Of a stretch of DNA of 54,732 bases, positions 31,898 through 41,615 are shown in pieces (positions within the stretch are counted from its first letter, which is position 1; every line of letters begins with the position of its first letter). Made by a program: the position numbers and the translations under genes. Below the pieces are notes generated by a model that had not been told where the DNA came from, did no database searches, and saw nothing but the letters and a program-made list of their open reading frames with translations. Source of the stretch: JAAYBQ01 sp035403465. GTDB taxonomy: Bacteria; Spirochaetota; UBA4802; UBA5550. The DNA lies in NCBI GenBank assembly GCA_035403465.1, contig DAONFG010000022.1, positions 1-54,732 on the forward strand. The letters are read 5' to 3'.

Positions 31898-33738
31898 TCC
31901 CCGTCTTCAAAAATATTGAGTTTCACATCAAATTTTTTCGAGAACCTCACAACATCGTCAATATGCTCCCTGTTAAGGATAACATAGTTTTCCGATATCC
32001 TTTCCTTTACCGCTTTTGATGCGGCACCGTACATCAGTTCGTCAATATACGTTGAGTGGCTTGAATAGAGGAGTACAGGCCGTGATATATTTATGCTTAT
32101 TGTCTGCTTGGTCCAGTCGTCCAGCAGAAACTCAAGGTTCTGCGGGATTTCATTCTTTGCATATTTACGAAGTGTCGCGATGAATTTTTCAAAGTTCATA
32201 CCGCGCTTGCTTGCGTTGATTATGGAGCTCTTTGTTATTGCGGCCTCTATTACCACATCCTGCCGGATTATCTCGGTGTATGCCATAATAAGGTAGAGTG
32301 ATGACGGATCAATGTCTTTGTCCGGGATCATCAGGGTAAAGTCGGGACTAATATAGACGCATGGAACAGGTTCAATCTCTTTTGTGTGTTTCTTGCCGTG
32401 AAGGATTGAGTGAAGCCGTTTTCCCGGCTCGGTAAGTGTGATAATACCATCAGATATTCCGGAGACTCCGCATAGTGTGAGGAAGTCCAGGGATGCCATG
32501 AAAGCCCCTGTGTCATCTGCCATCTTTTCTGCGGGATTATCGCCTGTCTTTTTAACGGTCACCGAAAGCTTTGATGTCATGAACGCGGATTTGAGGTAGT
32601 TGAGTTCTGCTGATTTTATCCTGCCTAGAAGGTTGATCAGTGTTTTCAGGTCATGGAATGACGGGATCACGATGCTGCCGGTGAAGATGTCATCCTTTTT
32701 CCTGGTGTCGGCAAGTTTTGCAGCAATGTGTTTGAGCATCAGTACCGGGTCATCAATGATGTCTGCCACGGGCTTGAGGGTTATTACGCCGATGTCCCGG
32801 TCAAGTTTAAGACAGTTCATGATATTGAGTATCGTGAGGATGAACATCGCCGTATCCTCGCTCTCGGCTGTTTCGCCCCTGATGTCCCTCATTGTAAGCA
32901 GGGAATCCGATATCTTCTTTAAATCAATCTTGCGGAATTTATTCTGTTTAGTCAGGAAGAGACCCGATGAAGAGATTACATCATATGCAAGCAGAAGATT
33001 TATCGCAAGGTTGTATCCGTTGTTTACGTTTGCCGTTGCTGCAAGGTTTCCCTTCTTGTTGATAGTTGCCGCGTACGCGGCAAGTGTCGGTTCAATCGCT
33101 ATGTAGGCCGTGTGCTTTTCTCCTATGATGCTGTATGCTGTAAGCTGCCCGCTGCGGCAGGCCTCGTTTGCTTTCTGTTCAAGCTCCGGGGAGCTCAGTT
33201 CTCCGGAAAGTTCATCTGCAGTGATGATCCCGCCCCTTTCCGCTATCTTTTTTAATATGGTCTTTAATTTTTCGTCAATTTTAGGCGGATGAGTTTCATG
33301 TTTCCTCTCGGCAAGGCTTTCATCAATGCCGTGAAGGTGATCGGATATCATCTGGTATTCGCTTATTTTTAACACTTCCGCAACTTCGCTTATGCAGAAA
33401 AGTTTATCCATCTTCTTGTTAAGCATCTGCCGGTTCTTGATTACATAACCGAGCATGGATTGGGTCAGCTTTAATGTGGCTGCTTCGATACTGTTTATAT
33501 CAATATTAAGAGTTTTATTGATGTCGTTGAAGGATATTCCGTCATTTCCTGAATAGAGCAGCTTGAGTATGGCCAGTTCCTCCCTGCCGAGTGAACTGAA
33601 AAGCCTGGAAAGGGAGAAAATGTTCATGTATGATTCTTTAATCTTCTGTTCGGACGTGCCTCGGGCTTCCATTAATGTGGATAACTCTTTGAGTTTTTCC
33701 GGTTGGGTTCTTTTTATTATCTCGTCAATTGTTTTCAT
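31894..33738 (-). CDS. XPB/Ssl2 helicase-associated-domain-like protein without a helicase motor
   Basis: A 614-residue cytoplasmic protein. Its C-terminal ~190 residues (VYISPDFTLMIPDKDIDPSS, then KRGMNFEKFIATLRKYAKN and EIPQNLEFLLDDW) resemble the helicase C-terminal-3/XPB-Ssl2 domain seen in actinobacterial helicase-associated proteins. The N-terminal part has small winged-helix-like segments (GREELAILKLLYSGNDGISF). No Walker A or DEAH-type motif is visible, so it is not itself a helicase. A DNA-repair or transcription-coupled role is possible. It converges on the small gene with overlapping stop codons. Confidence 0.6.
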   Translation of the reverse strand: MKTIDEIIKRTQPEKLKELSTLMEARGTSEQKIKESYMNIFSLSRLFSSLGREELAILKLLYSGNDGISFNDINKTLNIDINSIEAATLKLTQSMLGYVIKNRQMLNKKMDKLFCISEVAEVLKISEYQMISDHLHGIDESLAERKHETHPPKIDEKLKTILKKIAERGGIITADELSGELSSPELEQKANEACRSGQLTAYSIIGEKHTAYIAIEPTLAAYAATINKKGNLAATANVNNGYNLAINLLLAYDVISSSGLFLTKQNKFRKIDLKKISDSLLTMRDIRGETAESEDTAMFILTILNIMNCLKLDRDIGVITLKPVADIIDDPVLMLKHIAAKLADTRKKDDIFTGSIVIPSFHDLKTLINLLGRIKSAELNYLKSAFMTSKLSVTVKKTGDNPAEKMADDTGAFMASLDFLTLCGVSGISDGIITLTEPGKRLHSILHGKKHTKEIEPVPCVYISPDFTLMIPDKDIDPSSLYLIMAYTEIIRQDVVIEAAITKSSIINASKRGMNFEKFIATLRKYAKNEIPQNLEFLLDDWTKQTISINISRPVLLYSSHSTYIDELMYGAASKAVKERISENYVILNREHIDDVVRFSKKFDVKLNIFEDGD

Positions 33739-33882
33739 AAAAAAATTGTAGACACTCTGTATATGCTATACTATATGTATGGCATTAATTATGCAATAAA
33801 ATTTATACTTTTACCATTTTTTGTTGCATATTTTACCCCATTTTTCGTTTTTTTGTCATATTTTGTTTCCAAGGAGAATCCA

Positions 33883-34986
33883 ATGATCCAGTTTTTCAGG
33901 TTTGACAGTTCCAGGGAATTTGATGTGGAACTTGATATAATAGGCGGCCGGGAGGCCGTTAAGTTTTTTATCAGGAGAACCATTTATCTTTTTCTCTTCA
34001 TCTACTCAACCCTGTTCCTTGCCGTGGCTATTCCCTTTTTTCAAACACCATGCTTTTATATTTATTTTCTAGGAAGCCTTGCCAGCAGTTTCTACCTTGT
34101 ACGTTACATCAACTATATTGTTAAATACATAAAATATAAGGGCGGATATATCAAGCTTAATAATTTATTTATCGAGATTAAAGATGCTGACAAGATCATT
34201 AAGATACCCGCTGATGAAATTACCTACCTTGAAATAAACCCGATCGGCAACCTGCTGATCCGTGAAAAATACACTGTAACCTCGTTTCCAAGGGGGCTCC
34301 TGAGGGCCGAGCAGGTAGAAGTAATCCCGCAGGTGCTGCAGGATATGGGCCCTAAACGCACAGCGCTCCTTAAAAAAATCTGGGAGTTTATCGATGCAAT
34401 TGCCGTTGCCCTGGTGCTTGCAGTGCACATTATCCAGTATATTGTCCAGGCATATTACATCCCCACACCTTCAATGGTGGAAACACTTAAGGTAAAGGAC
34501 CATCTCTTTGTTGAGAAGATAACGTATGGCCCGATCATTCCTAAAATGTTCGGGATGAAGGAACCGGTGCACCTGAAATTCCTTGCTCTAAGGGAACTGA
34601 GGCGCAGTGATATAATCATTTTTACACCGCCCGTTGAAAGCGACAAACACAAGGATTACATAAAAAGATGTATCGCGCTCCCGGGAGACGAATTCCATAT
34701 TAAGGATGGCTTTGTATACATTAACGGGAAGAGGCAGGATGAACCCTACACACTGGGCAAACCCTCAGACTACAGCAGCTTCCATATAACACAGCATAAT
34801 AACATCGAAGGGATTGTGCCTGAAGGCAAGGTCATCGTGATGGGCGATAACAGGACCAATTCCTCGGACTCAAGATATTTCGGTTACCTTGACATTAAAT
34901 CGATCAAGGGGAAAGCCCTGCTGCTCTACTGGAACACGGACGATTTCAGGAGGAGGGACTTCTCCCGTCTTGGACTTATCAGGTAG
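33883..34986 (+). CDS. lepB: Signal peptidase I with an N-terminal membrane extension
   Basis: The 367-residue protein has the S26 catalytic pattern: Ser in IPTPSMVETLKVKDHLFVEK, the catalytic Lys in YIKRCIALPGDEF and the GDNRTNSSDSRYFG box. It removes signal peptides on the outer face of the inner membrane. The first ~180 residues are an unusual extension with two hydrophobic helices (TIYLFLFIYSTLFLAVAIPF; YIYFLGSLASSFYLV) and a small soluble domain, before the usual membrane anchor near residue 175-195. The start was set at the ATG with AAGGAG upstream; the open frame runs further, into the neighbouring gene's leader. It heads a run with the PBP and DUF115 genes. Confidence 0.9.
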   Translation: MIQFFRFDSSREFDVELDIIGGREAVKFFIRRTIYLFLFIYSTLFLAVAIPFFQTPCFYIYFLGSLASSFYLVRYINYIVKYIKYKGGYIKLNNLFIEIKDADKIIKIPADEITYLEINPIGNLLIREKYTVTSFPRGLLRAEQVEVIPQVLQDMGPKRTALLKKIWEFIDAIAVALVLAVHIIQYIVQAYYIPTPSMVETLKVKDHLFVEKITYGPIIPKMFGMKEPVHLKFLALRELRRSDIIIFTPPVESDKHKDYIKRCIALPGDEFHIKDGFVYINGKRQDEPYTLGKPSDYSSFHITQHNNIEGIVPEGKVIVMGDNRTNSSDSRYFGYLDIKSIKGKALLLYWNTDDFRRRDFSRLGLIR

Positions 34987-34998
34987 TACCTGATAAGT
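34974..34998 (+). other. Hairpin spanning the lepB stop codon
   Basis: ACTTATCAGGT pairs perfectly with ACCTGATAAGT around a three-base loop; the TAG stop lies at the loop. No T tract follows, so it is not a standard terminator. It may protect the upstream mRNA end or control read-through to the PBP gene. Confidence 0.7.
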
Positions 34999-35036
34999 TA
35001 TATGCACGAAATTTGCAGCCGGGGGAACCTGTTTAA

Positions 35037-36881
35037 ATGAATAAGACCCTGTTTAGAAGACGGATTTATGTGACAGGGCTGGTTCTTTCGGTTGTTGTGT
35101 TTTTTTTCACCATAAGGCTTTTTAACCTGCACTTTTCAGACAGAATAATACTTCCCGAATCTCAACCGCTCGATACAGGACGCGGCATTATTACTGACCG
35201 CAACGGCTATATCCTTGCCATCAGTATCGAGATGGAATCACTCTATGCCAACCCCGAAGAGATAAAAGATCCCGATTCAACAGCAGCCGCGCTTTCGCAT
35301 GTAACCGGAATACCCGCAGCGGAGATCAGGGAAAAATTTGCGAAAAAAACAAGGTTCGTCTGGATAAAACGCAAGCTTGACGACCAGGATGCGGAATCCG
35401 TGCGTAAACTCAACATACACGGACTTCACTTCCTGAAAGAGTACAGGAGGGCTTATCCCTACAGGGAACTGGCCGCGAACGTGCTTGGTTTCGTGGGTGT
35501 TGATAATACCGGTCTCGAGGGGATAGAGTTCAGATTCAACAGCCTGCTTTCCGGAAGGGACGAGGTGGTGACAGACGAGATTTCCCGCAAGGTCTACCGG
35601 AAGAAAAATCTTAAACTTACAATAGACAGGTACATTCAGCATGTAGCCGAAGAGGAACTTGATTCGGCAATGAGGACGCATGGCGCAACTCAGGGCGCTG
35701 TCATTATACTCGAGGTGGGAACAGGAAGAATACTCGCGATTGCCAAGCGGCCGGGCTATGACCCTAACTGGTATTACCGATACGGCAGCCGGCAGATCGC
35801 AAACTTCAGTATTGTTGATTCGTTCGAGCCCGGCTCAACGCTTAAGCTTTTTTCCATGGCCGCACTTTTCGAGTACAGGCCGGACGCGCTGAATAAATCA
35901 TACTTCTGCGATGGCAAGGTTGAGGTCAGCGGTGTTGTGATTAACTGCCTGCACAACCACGGTACGCTGGATATTTACGGAGTAATCCGTGAATCGTGTA
36001 ATGCCGGGGTGATTCAGTCTGTGAAGACCCTTGAAAAGGACGAGCTCTATGATACACTGAAAAAGTTCGGGTTTGGTGAACTTACAGGCATCGAACTGCC
36101 CGGTGAAACAGCGGGCATTCTGCGGCCTGTTTCAAAATGGTCCGGGTTATCCAAATATTCCATGTCAATAGGGCATGAGATTTCGGTTACCTCAGTTCAG
36201 CTCGCCGCGGCGGTAAGTGCGATCGCAAACGGCGGTGTTTATCTTTACCCGTCAATCGTCGAGGGCATAGAGAGGCCTGATGGTTCTCTTGTCAGGGAGT
36301 TCTACCCGCGGTCAAAGGGCAGGGTGATGAAGTATGAACATGCGCGCACTGTTATGCAGATGATGAGGGATGTAGTCAGGTCCGGAACGGGTAAAAGGGC
36401 CGAGTCTGTTTATTACGAGATAGCCGGAAAGACCGGTACGTCACAGAAATTTATCATGGCCGAGGGAGCATATTCGGACAGGAATGTCTCGTCATTCGCA
36501 GGTTTTGCCCCTTACGGGGACCCCAGGATATGCATGGTCGTTATTATTGATGATCCTGTCGACAAGGTTACAGGCGGAGCATCGGCTGCCCCTGTGTTTG
36601 CAAGGATAACCGACCGAATTCTGCCGTACCTGGGTATAGGCGGGAGGAACGGATTATCGGCCTCGATCAAATCTTCATCAAGGCTTGTGTACAGGCCAGG
36701 CGGTATCATGCCGGATTTAAGGGGAATGACCGTGGGACAGGTTTCTGTTGTGTTGAAGGCGCTTGAAGAGGAGACCGGTGCAAAATATTATATCAGGGGA
36801 TCGGGCAGGGTCTACGGCCAGAGACCTGAACCGGGTGTTGTGCTGGGCAGGAACGGCACCGTGCTTGTGTATATGCGCTGA
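35037..36881 (+). CDS. Penicillin-binding protein with C-terminal PASTA domain (FtsI-like)
   Basis: A 614-residue class B PBP: one N-terminal membrane helix (VTGLVLSVVVFFFTIRLF), a dimerisation domain (RGIITDRNGYILAIS; LEGIEFRFNSLLSGR), and a transpeptidase domain with Ser of the SxxK in EPGSTLKL, SCN in IRESCNAGV and KTGTS. The C-terminal ~65 residues (MPDLRGMTVGQVSVVLKALE) form a PASTA domain that binds peptidoglycan or muropeptides. It cross-links septal or elongating peptidoglycan in the periplasm; FtsI-type is likely from the PASTA tail, but the division-cluster context is absent. It sits 50 bases behind lepB. Confidence 0.92.
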   Translation: MNKTLFRRRIYVTGLVLSVVVFFFTIRLFNLHFSDRIILPESQPLDTGRGIITDRNGYILAISIEMESLYANPEEIKDPDSTAAALSHVTGIPAAEIREKFAKKTRFVWIKRKLDDQDAESVRKLNIHGLHFLKEYRRAYPYRELAANVLGFVGVDNTGLEGIEFRFNSLLSGRDEVVTDEISRKVYRKKNLKLTIDRYIQHVAEEELDSAMRTHGATQGAVIILEVGTGRILAIAKRPGYDPNWYYRYGSRQIANFSIVDSFEPGSTLKLFSMAALFEYRPDALNKSYFCDGKVEVSGVVINCLHNHGTLDIYGVIRESCNAGVIQSVKTLEKDELYDTLKKFGFGELTGIELPGETAGILRPVSKWSGLSKYSMSIGHEISVTSVQLAAAVSAIANGGVYLYPSIVEGIERPDGSLVREFYPRSKGRVMKYEHARTVMQMMRDVVRSGTGKRAESVYYEIAGKTGTSQKFIMAEGAYSDRNVSSFAGFAPYGDPRICMVVIIDDPVDKVTGGASAAPVFARITDRILPYLGIGGRNGLSASIKSSSRLVYRPGGIMPDLRGMTVGQVSVVLKALEEETGAKYYIRGSGRVYGQRPEPGVVLGRNGTVLVYMR

Positions 36882-36886
36882 ATTAT

Positions 36887-38731
36887 ATGAAAACCGTTTA
36901 TAAGAAAAATATTGATATTATAACAAAGACTGATACTCTGCTGGCTGCACAGATCAGCTCAGCTGCGGTTGAATGTATCGAGGTATCTGTATCAAAATCG
37001 GGGTTGCCTGTGCCTGTTGCGGCCGCTTCTGACGGGAAACCGATGATGGTACACAGCAGGGTCGACCCGGTGCGTGAGGCGGAAAGATTTTCCGCGGAGG
37101 CTGACATTACAGGAAAGGACCTTGTTGTTATCCTGGGTTTCGGCTTCGGTTATCACTGCGAGGCCATGGTTGCAGTAGCAGGGAGCGGTGTTAACATTAT
37201 CGCCGTTGATTGCAGCCCTTCGATGGCAAGGGCCGCATCTGAAAACCGCGACCTCTCGGAACTGTTTTCAGCGGGAAACTTCTTCCTGCTGCTAAAACCG
37301 GACGAGGAGAGTCTGGCCCGCGTACTCAAGGGCCGGTCATCAAAAAGTGTTATTTTTATCACGCACCGCGGATCATACCAGCTTAACCGCCAGTACTACG
37401 AAAATGTACTGACCATGATGAAATCATTCATATCCACCAAGGACGTTAACATCGCCACTCTTGCCAGGTTTGAAAAGACCTGGTGTTCGAATATTGCGCG
37501 GAACATAGGCACTGTGGCAGGTGCTGCAGGTGCTAACCTTTTCTTTGATAAATTTAAAGGTATGCCCGCAATAGTTGCCGCAGCGGGGCCTTCACTCACT
37601 GCGAGCCTTGAATTTATAAAGTCAAACATGGACCGCTGCGTTGTCGTGGCCGTTGACACATCGTACAAGATACTTGCGGATAACGGGATCATTCCTCACT
37701 TCTGCATGTCCGTGGATCCTCAGCTGATCAACGCGCGCTACTTCGAGGGATCATCCGCTACAGAAACAGTACTTGTTGCAGACCCAACAGTGCATCCGTC
37801 GGTTTTCAGGTTTTTTAAAGGGAGGCGTGCTGTAACCGGTGTGGCCTTTGACATGATGAAGTGGATAGAGGATATAAGCGGACGCAAGGGTGACCTTGCA
37901 CACGGCGGTTCGGTTTCGACTAACGCCTATGACTTTGCACGCAGATTGGGTGCGTCACCTGTAATAATGGTGGGTCAGGACCTGGCCTTTACATGGGGCC
38001 TGGCGCATGCAAAAGGTTCATACCTCGATGAACAGATACATAATAAAACATTCAGGTTCATGAATGCGCAGATGACAAACAGGCGCCAACTGACATACCT
38101 TCCGCCGGTATTTGTTGCGGGTTCACGCGGCGGGCTTGCACGCACGACACAGAAGATGATGATCTTCAAGACATGGTTTGAAAACCGCAATGACCCTGAT
38201 CTTATAAACGCCACGGCTGCGGGCGTGCTGCTGAAAGGTATGCCGAATGTTGAACATGCCGGGCTTAAAATACCTGATAGTGCGGTATCTCCGAGGAATA
38301 TAATCAATGAAGTACTCTCCTCTGCTATGAACGAACCGCTTACTGCTGTGCGGAAAAAACTTGCATCAAGGGTAAACGACATGGCGCGTGAGATTGATGA
38401 ACTCATACCAGTGCTTGAAAAGGCCCTGGCCCAGGCTGATGAATTGTCTGCAATGATAGAGTCAGGAAAAGATAAGAGCGATCCGGGAAAGGTTGGTTAC
38501 ATTCTCTCAAAGCTTGAAGATGCCGATACTCTGATCGAATCGGGCAGCAGGTCAAAGGGAATGCTCAGTTTTGCCATGCAGCGGGTGATCCACACGATAA
38601 CTGAAGGCTATGATACTGGTACAGGCACGGACAATGCAGGTGCGCGGTCTGTGTTCCTTTACAGCGGAATGCTTGAGGCTGCACACTTCAACGCAAAACT
38701 GCTTGCGAAGATGAATATTATACTGTCTTAG
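36887..38731 (+). CDS. DUF115 motility-accessory-factor-like protein
   Basis: The 614-residue protein has a DUF115/MptE-like core: GMPAIVAAAGPSLTASLEFI near 225, then VVVAVDTSYKILADNGIIPH and FCMSVDPQ, with a preceding N-terminal domain holding a Rossmann-like ILGFGFGYHCEAM. In flagellated bacteria these proteins (Maf family) are needed for flagellin glycosylation and motility. The C-terminal ~130 residues are helical. It starts six bases after the PBP stop, so it is translationally linked. Its function here, sugar transfer to flagellin or another surface protein, is inferred. Confidence 0.8.
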   Translation: MKTVYKKNIDIITKTDTLLAAQISSAAVECIEVSVSKSGLPVPVAAASDGKPMMVHSRVDPVREAERFSAEADITGKDLVVILGFGFGYHCEAMVAVAGSGVNIIAVDCSPSMARAASENRDLSELFSAGNFFLLLKPDEESLARVLKGRSSKSVIFITHRGSYQLNRQYYENVLTMMKSFISTKDVNIATLARFEKTWCSNIARNIGTVAGAAGANLFFDKFKGMPAIVAAAGPSLTASLEFIKSNMDRCVVVAVDTSYKILADNGIIPHFCMSVDPQLINARYFEGSSATETVLVADPTVHPSVFRFFKGRRAVTGVAFDMMKWIEDISGRKGDLAHGGSVSTNAYDFARRLGASPVIMVGQDLAFTWGLAHAKGSYLDEQIHNKTFRFMNAQMTNRRQLTYLPPVFVAGSRGGLARTTQKMMIFKTWFENRNDPDLINATAAGVLLKGMPNVEHAGLKIPDSAVSPRNIINEVLSSAMNEPLTAVRKKLASRVNDMAREIDELIPVLEKALAQADELSAMIESGKDKSDPGKVGYILSKLEDADTLIESGSRSKGMLSFAMQRVIHTITEGYDTGTGTDNAGARSVFLYSGMLEAAHFNAKLLAKMNIILS

Positions 38732-38732
38732 G

Positions 38733-38754
38733 GAAAGGGGTTGCAACCCCTTTC
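38733..38754. terminator. Palindromic terminator between convergent genes
   Basis: GAAAGGGGTTG with CAACCCCTTTC form a perfect 22-base palindrome that lies directly between the DUF115 stop and the thrC stop. It can serve both strands. Confidence 0.7.
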
Positions 38755-40095
38755 TCAGACCTTCCTCACCGCAAGTTCCCTCTCAAGCACTTCCCGCACT
38801 TTGTCAGCGGATGCTTCAAGTTCAATAGGCATGTTGGCATAGCGGGAATTTATACCTTCAAGTCTCTTCTCGTGGTAGCCCACCTTGAACTCGGAGAATT
38901 TAAGGCCGTGAGCAGTTGAGATTACTATGACACGGTCTCTCTTTGATATCTTCTGTTTTTCAACAAGCTTGATAAGTGCTGCAAGCGCTACTCCGGTGTG
39001 CGGGCAGCAGTACATTCCCGTTTTGTCTGCAAGTGCGGCAGCGTCCGCGAGTTCATCCTCGCTTGCCTGTTCAACGATCCCGTTAAACTCTTTAAGTGTC
39101 CTGATTGCCTTATGTACAGAGACCGGGTCGCCGATCTGTATTGCCGATGCCAGGGTCTTTTTGGGTACCACGGGACTGAACTCTTCGAATTTCCTGAGAA
39201 ACGAAAGGTAAAGGGGATTTGCGTTCTCTGCCTGCGCCAGTACTATGCGCGGCTTTTTATTTATGAGTCCAAGTTCATACATCATTTTGAATCCGCTGCC
39301 AAGAGCAGCCACGTTGCCAAGGTTGCCGCCCGGGATGATTACAACATCCGGAATCTCCCAGTCGAACTGCTGCGCCATCTCCACTGCGATTGTCTTCTGG
39401 CCTTCGATCCTGAGCGAGTTCATTGAGTTTGCAAGGTATATGGTATTGTCCTTTGTTATCTCCTGTACTATCTTCATACAGCCGTCAAAGTTGGTGTCGA
39501 GTGAAATGACTATAGAGTCATTGGCCATGGGCTGAACAAGCTGTGCTGTGGAAATTTTATTCCGCGGCAGGAAGACTATTGATGGTATGCCTGCATATGC
39601 AGCGTAGGCCGCGAGCGCAGCTGATGTGTCTCCTGTTGATGCGCATGCCACTGCCTTGATGTTTTTTCCATGGCTGATCATTTCGTTTACCATGGAAACA
39701 AGCACTGTCATGCCAAGGTCCTTGAATGACCCGGTATGGCTGTTGCCGCACATCTTGACCCAGACGTCATCCATTCCAAGCCTGGCGCCGAACCTTTTTG
39801 CCCAGAACAGGTTGGTGTTACCTTCGCACATCGAGACTATGTTCTCGTCATTAATGCCGGGTATTACCCATTCTTTCTTGCGCCACACCCCGCTGCCGTA
39901 TGGCCATTTATTGGTTCCGTTGCGGCTGTCAAAAAGCTCTCTCCATGCTTCACCGCTCCTGAGGCTTAGCAGTTCCATGTCATGGCTTACCTCCAGCAGA
40001 CTGCCGCATACAGGACACCTGTATATAATAGTATCAAGCGGGTAGCTCCCTTCGCATCCCGCGATGCACCTGAATTCCGCCCTGAACTGGCTCAT
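38755..40095 (-). CDS. thrC: Threonine synthase
   Basis: A 446-residue PLP enzyme that turns O-phosphohomoserine into threonine. The PLP Lys is in NSHTGSFKDLGM near residue 125, with STGDTSAALAAYAAYAG and PGGNLGNVAALGSG following. The N-terminal 45 residues contain a zinc-ribbon-like CxxxC...CPVCG, common in the longer threonine synthase group. Its start overlaps the hom stop by four bases. Confidence 0.95.
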   Translation of the reverse strand: MSQFRAEFRCIAGCEGSYPLDTIIYRCPVCGSLLEVSHDMELLSLRSGEAWRELFDSRNGTNKWPYGSGVWRKKEWVIPGINDENIVSMCEGNTNLFWAKRFGARLGMDDVWVKMCGNSHTGSFKDLGMTVLVSMVNEMISHGKNIKAVACASTGDTSAALAAYAAYAGIPSIVFLPRNKISTAQLVQPMANDSIVISLDTNFDGCMKIVQEITKDNTIYLANSMNSLRIEGQKTIAVEMAQQFDWEIPDVVIIPGGNLGNVAALGSGFKMMYELGLINKKPRIVLAQAENANPLYLSFLRKFEEFSPVVPKKTLASAIQIGDPVSVHKAIRTLKEFNGIVEQASEDELADAAALADKTGMYCCPHTGVALAALIKLVEKQKISKRDRVIVISTAHGLKFSEFKVGYHEKRLEGINSRYANMPIELEASADKVREVLERELAVRKV

Positions 40096-41381
40096 TGTTT
40101 TTTCTCCTGCTGTTTAAAATCTTCAACACGTATAAGGGTAACATGTTCCTTCACAAAACTGAACTTTTCGATTTCGGTTATACATTTCTGCATATTGCTC
40201 TCGATCGCCTCGTGCGTAACTATAATCAGCGGAACAAGATCCGCGTTTACCTCTTTCTGTATTACTGACGCTATTGAAATATCATGTCTGCCCAGCGTGC
40301 CCGAAATCTGTGACAGTATGCCGGGGCTGTCCTCGGTTAGCAGCCGTATGTAATAGCGCGATATTCGTTCCTCCGGGCTCATGAGTTTTGCTGCGCCAAT
40401 AAACCGGGGGTGATACTCGGCCTTTCCTGCAAGCTGAACTATGTCGCTTACCACTGCAGATGCTGTAGCGTTGCTCCCGGCACCTCTGCCGTTCATTACA
40501 ACCGGCCCTGTCATGTCGCCGTCCATCATGATAGAGTTGAACTCGTTCCTGACCGAGGCGAGCGGATGATCTTTGGGAATCATTGTGGGATGGACCCGTA
40601 TGTCGAGTTTCCCGTGTATATTCTTCGCGATACCCAGCAGCTTGATGGTGTACCCCATATCCTGCGCATATGAAATGTCGAGCGGGCTTATGCTGGTAAT
40701 CCCTTCAATCGGGATTGTGTTGAAATCTATTGATCGCCCGTATGAGAGCATCGCGAGTATTGCTATTTTATGCCCTGCGTCATAACCCTCAACGTCAAAC
40801 GTAGGATCAGCCTCTGCAAAGCCCAGCCTCTGCGCGTCAGCCAGGGCCTGCTCAAACGAAAGGCCCCTGGACTCCATCTTGGAAAGAATGTAATTGGTTG
40901 TGCCGTTAAGTATGCCTGTGATCGAAAGAATATTGTTCCCGGCAAGGCCTTTCTGCAGAACCATTATGCATGGTATCCCGCCGCAGACTGCCGCTTCAAA
41001 TCCCAACGAACTACCTGTATCGGCGAGCAGCTCGAGCATTTCTGAACCATGTTCGGCAAGGAGCTTTTTGTTCGCTGTTACTACATTCTTGCCATGCTTC
41101 ATCGATTCTTTTATAATTTCACGCGCAGGAGAAATCCCGCCGATGAGTTCGGCAACAACGTCGATCCCGCCGTCGTCAGTAATGTCCTGCCAGTTCGATG
41201 TCACTGTAGTTCCAGGCGCGGCCGCCCTGACCCTTTCCGCATCAAGGTCGCAGATGGTTTTTATTTTTATATCTATTCCGGTTTTGGCGCATATAGTTCT
41301 GCTGTTCTGTTTTATCAGGTTGTATACCCCCGATCCCACTGTCCCGAAACCTATGATTCCTAAATTGATTACTTTTTTCAT
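40092..41381 (-). CDS. hom: Homoserine dehydrogenase with C-terminal ACT domain
   Basis: The 429-residue product has an NAD(P)-binding N-terminus (GIIGFGTVGSGVYNLIKQ), the substrate segment GFAEADPTFDVEGYDAGHKI near 190, and an ACT domain over the last ~85 residues (RLLTEDSPGILSQISGTLGR) for threonine feedback. It reduces aspartate semialdehyde to homoserine. The start was set at ATG with AGGGG upstream; the longer frame includes a Pro/Lys-rich stretch unlike this family. It forms an operon with thrC. Confidence 0.95.
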   Translation of the reverse strand: MKKVINLGIIGFGTVGSGVYNLIKQNSRTICAKTGIDIKIKTICDLDAERVRAAAPGTTVTSNWQDITDDGGIDVVAELIGGISPAREIIKESMKHGKNVVTANKKLLAEHGSEMLELLADTGSSLGFEAAVCGGIPCIMVLQKGLAGNNILSITGILNGTTNYILSKMESRGLSFEQALADAQRLGFAEADPTFDVEGYDAGHKIAILAMLSYGRSIDFNTIPIEGITSISPLDISYAQDMGYTIKLLGIAKNIHGKLDIRVHPTMIPKDHPLASVRNEFNSIMMDGDMTGPVVMNGRGAGSNATASAVVSDIVQLAGKAEYHPRFIGAAKLMSPEERISRYYIRLLTEDSPGILSQISGTLGRHDISIASVIQKEVNADLVPLIIVTHEAIESNMQKCITEIEKFSFVKEHVTLIRVEDFKQQEKKQ

Positions 41382-41583
41382 AAAAATACCCCTGGAACGC
41401 GGAGCGTCCTTGTTGTGGATTAATGTTAGGAAATAACAGCGCAGGTCTTCTGTCAATAAATGTTTTGCCGGTGCAGGGGGAAATGGGGGGTGATAATGAT
41501 TGATGTGTGGTTCCTGTCTCCGGAGGAACTGCCGGAACTGCAGTTTTTTATTTCTGGTGCAGCCCGGTATATGCATGTTGCCG

Positions 41584-41606
41584 CCGCTCTCTTATGCGGA
41601 GAGCGG
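41584..41606. other. Hairpin behind the zinc-ribbon protein gene
   Basis: CCGCTCTC and GAGAGCGG pair around a seven-base loop, about ten bases after the minus-strand stop. It lacks a T tract on that strand. A transcript-end role is possible. Confidence 0.5.
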
Positions 41607-41615
41607 TGGGTGCCG

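Noticed and set aside
38733..38754. GGGGTTGCAACCCC palindrome as an operator
   Set aside because: It lies between two stop codons of convergent genes, so a transcript-end role is simpler.
41382..41576. Longer N-terminus for homoserine dehydrogenase
   Set aside because: The extra 65 residues are His/Pro/Lys rich and unlike the family; the AGGGG site supports the internal ATG.
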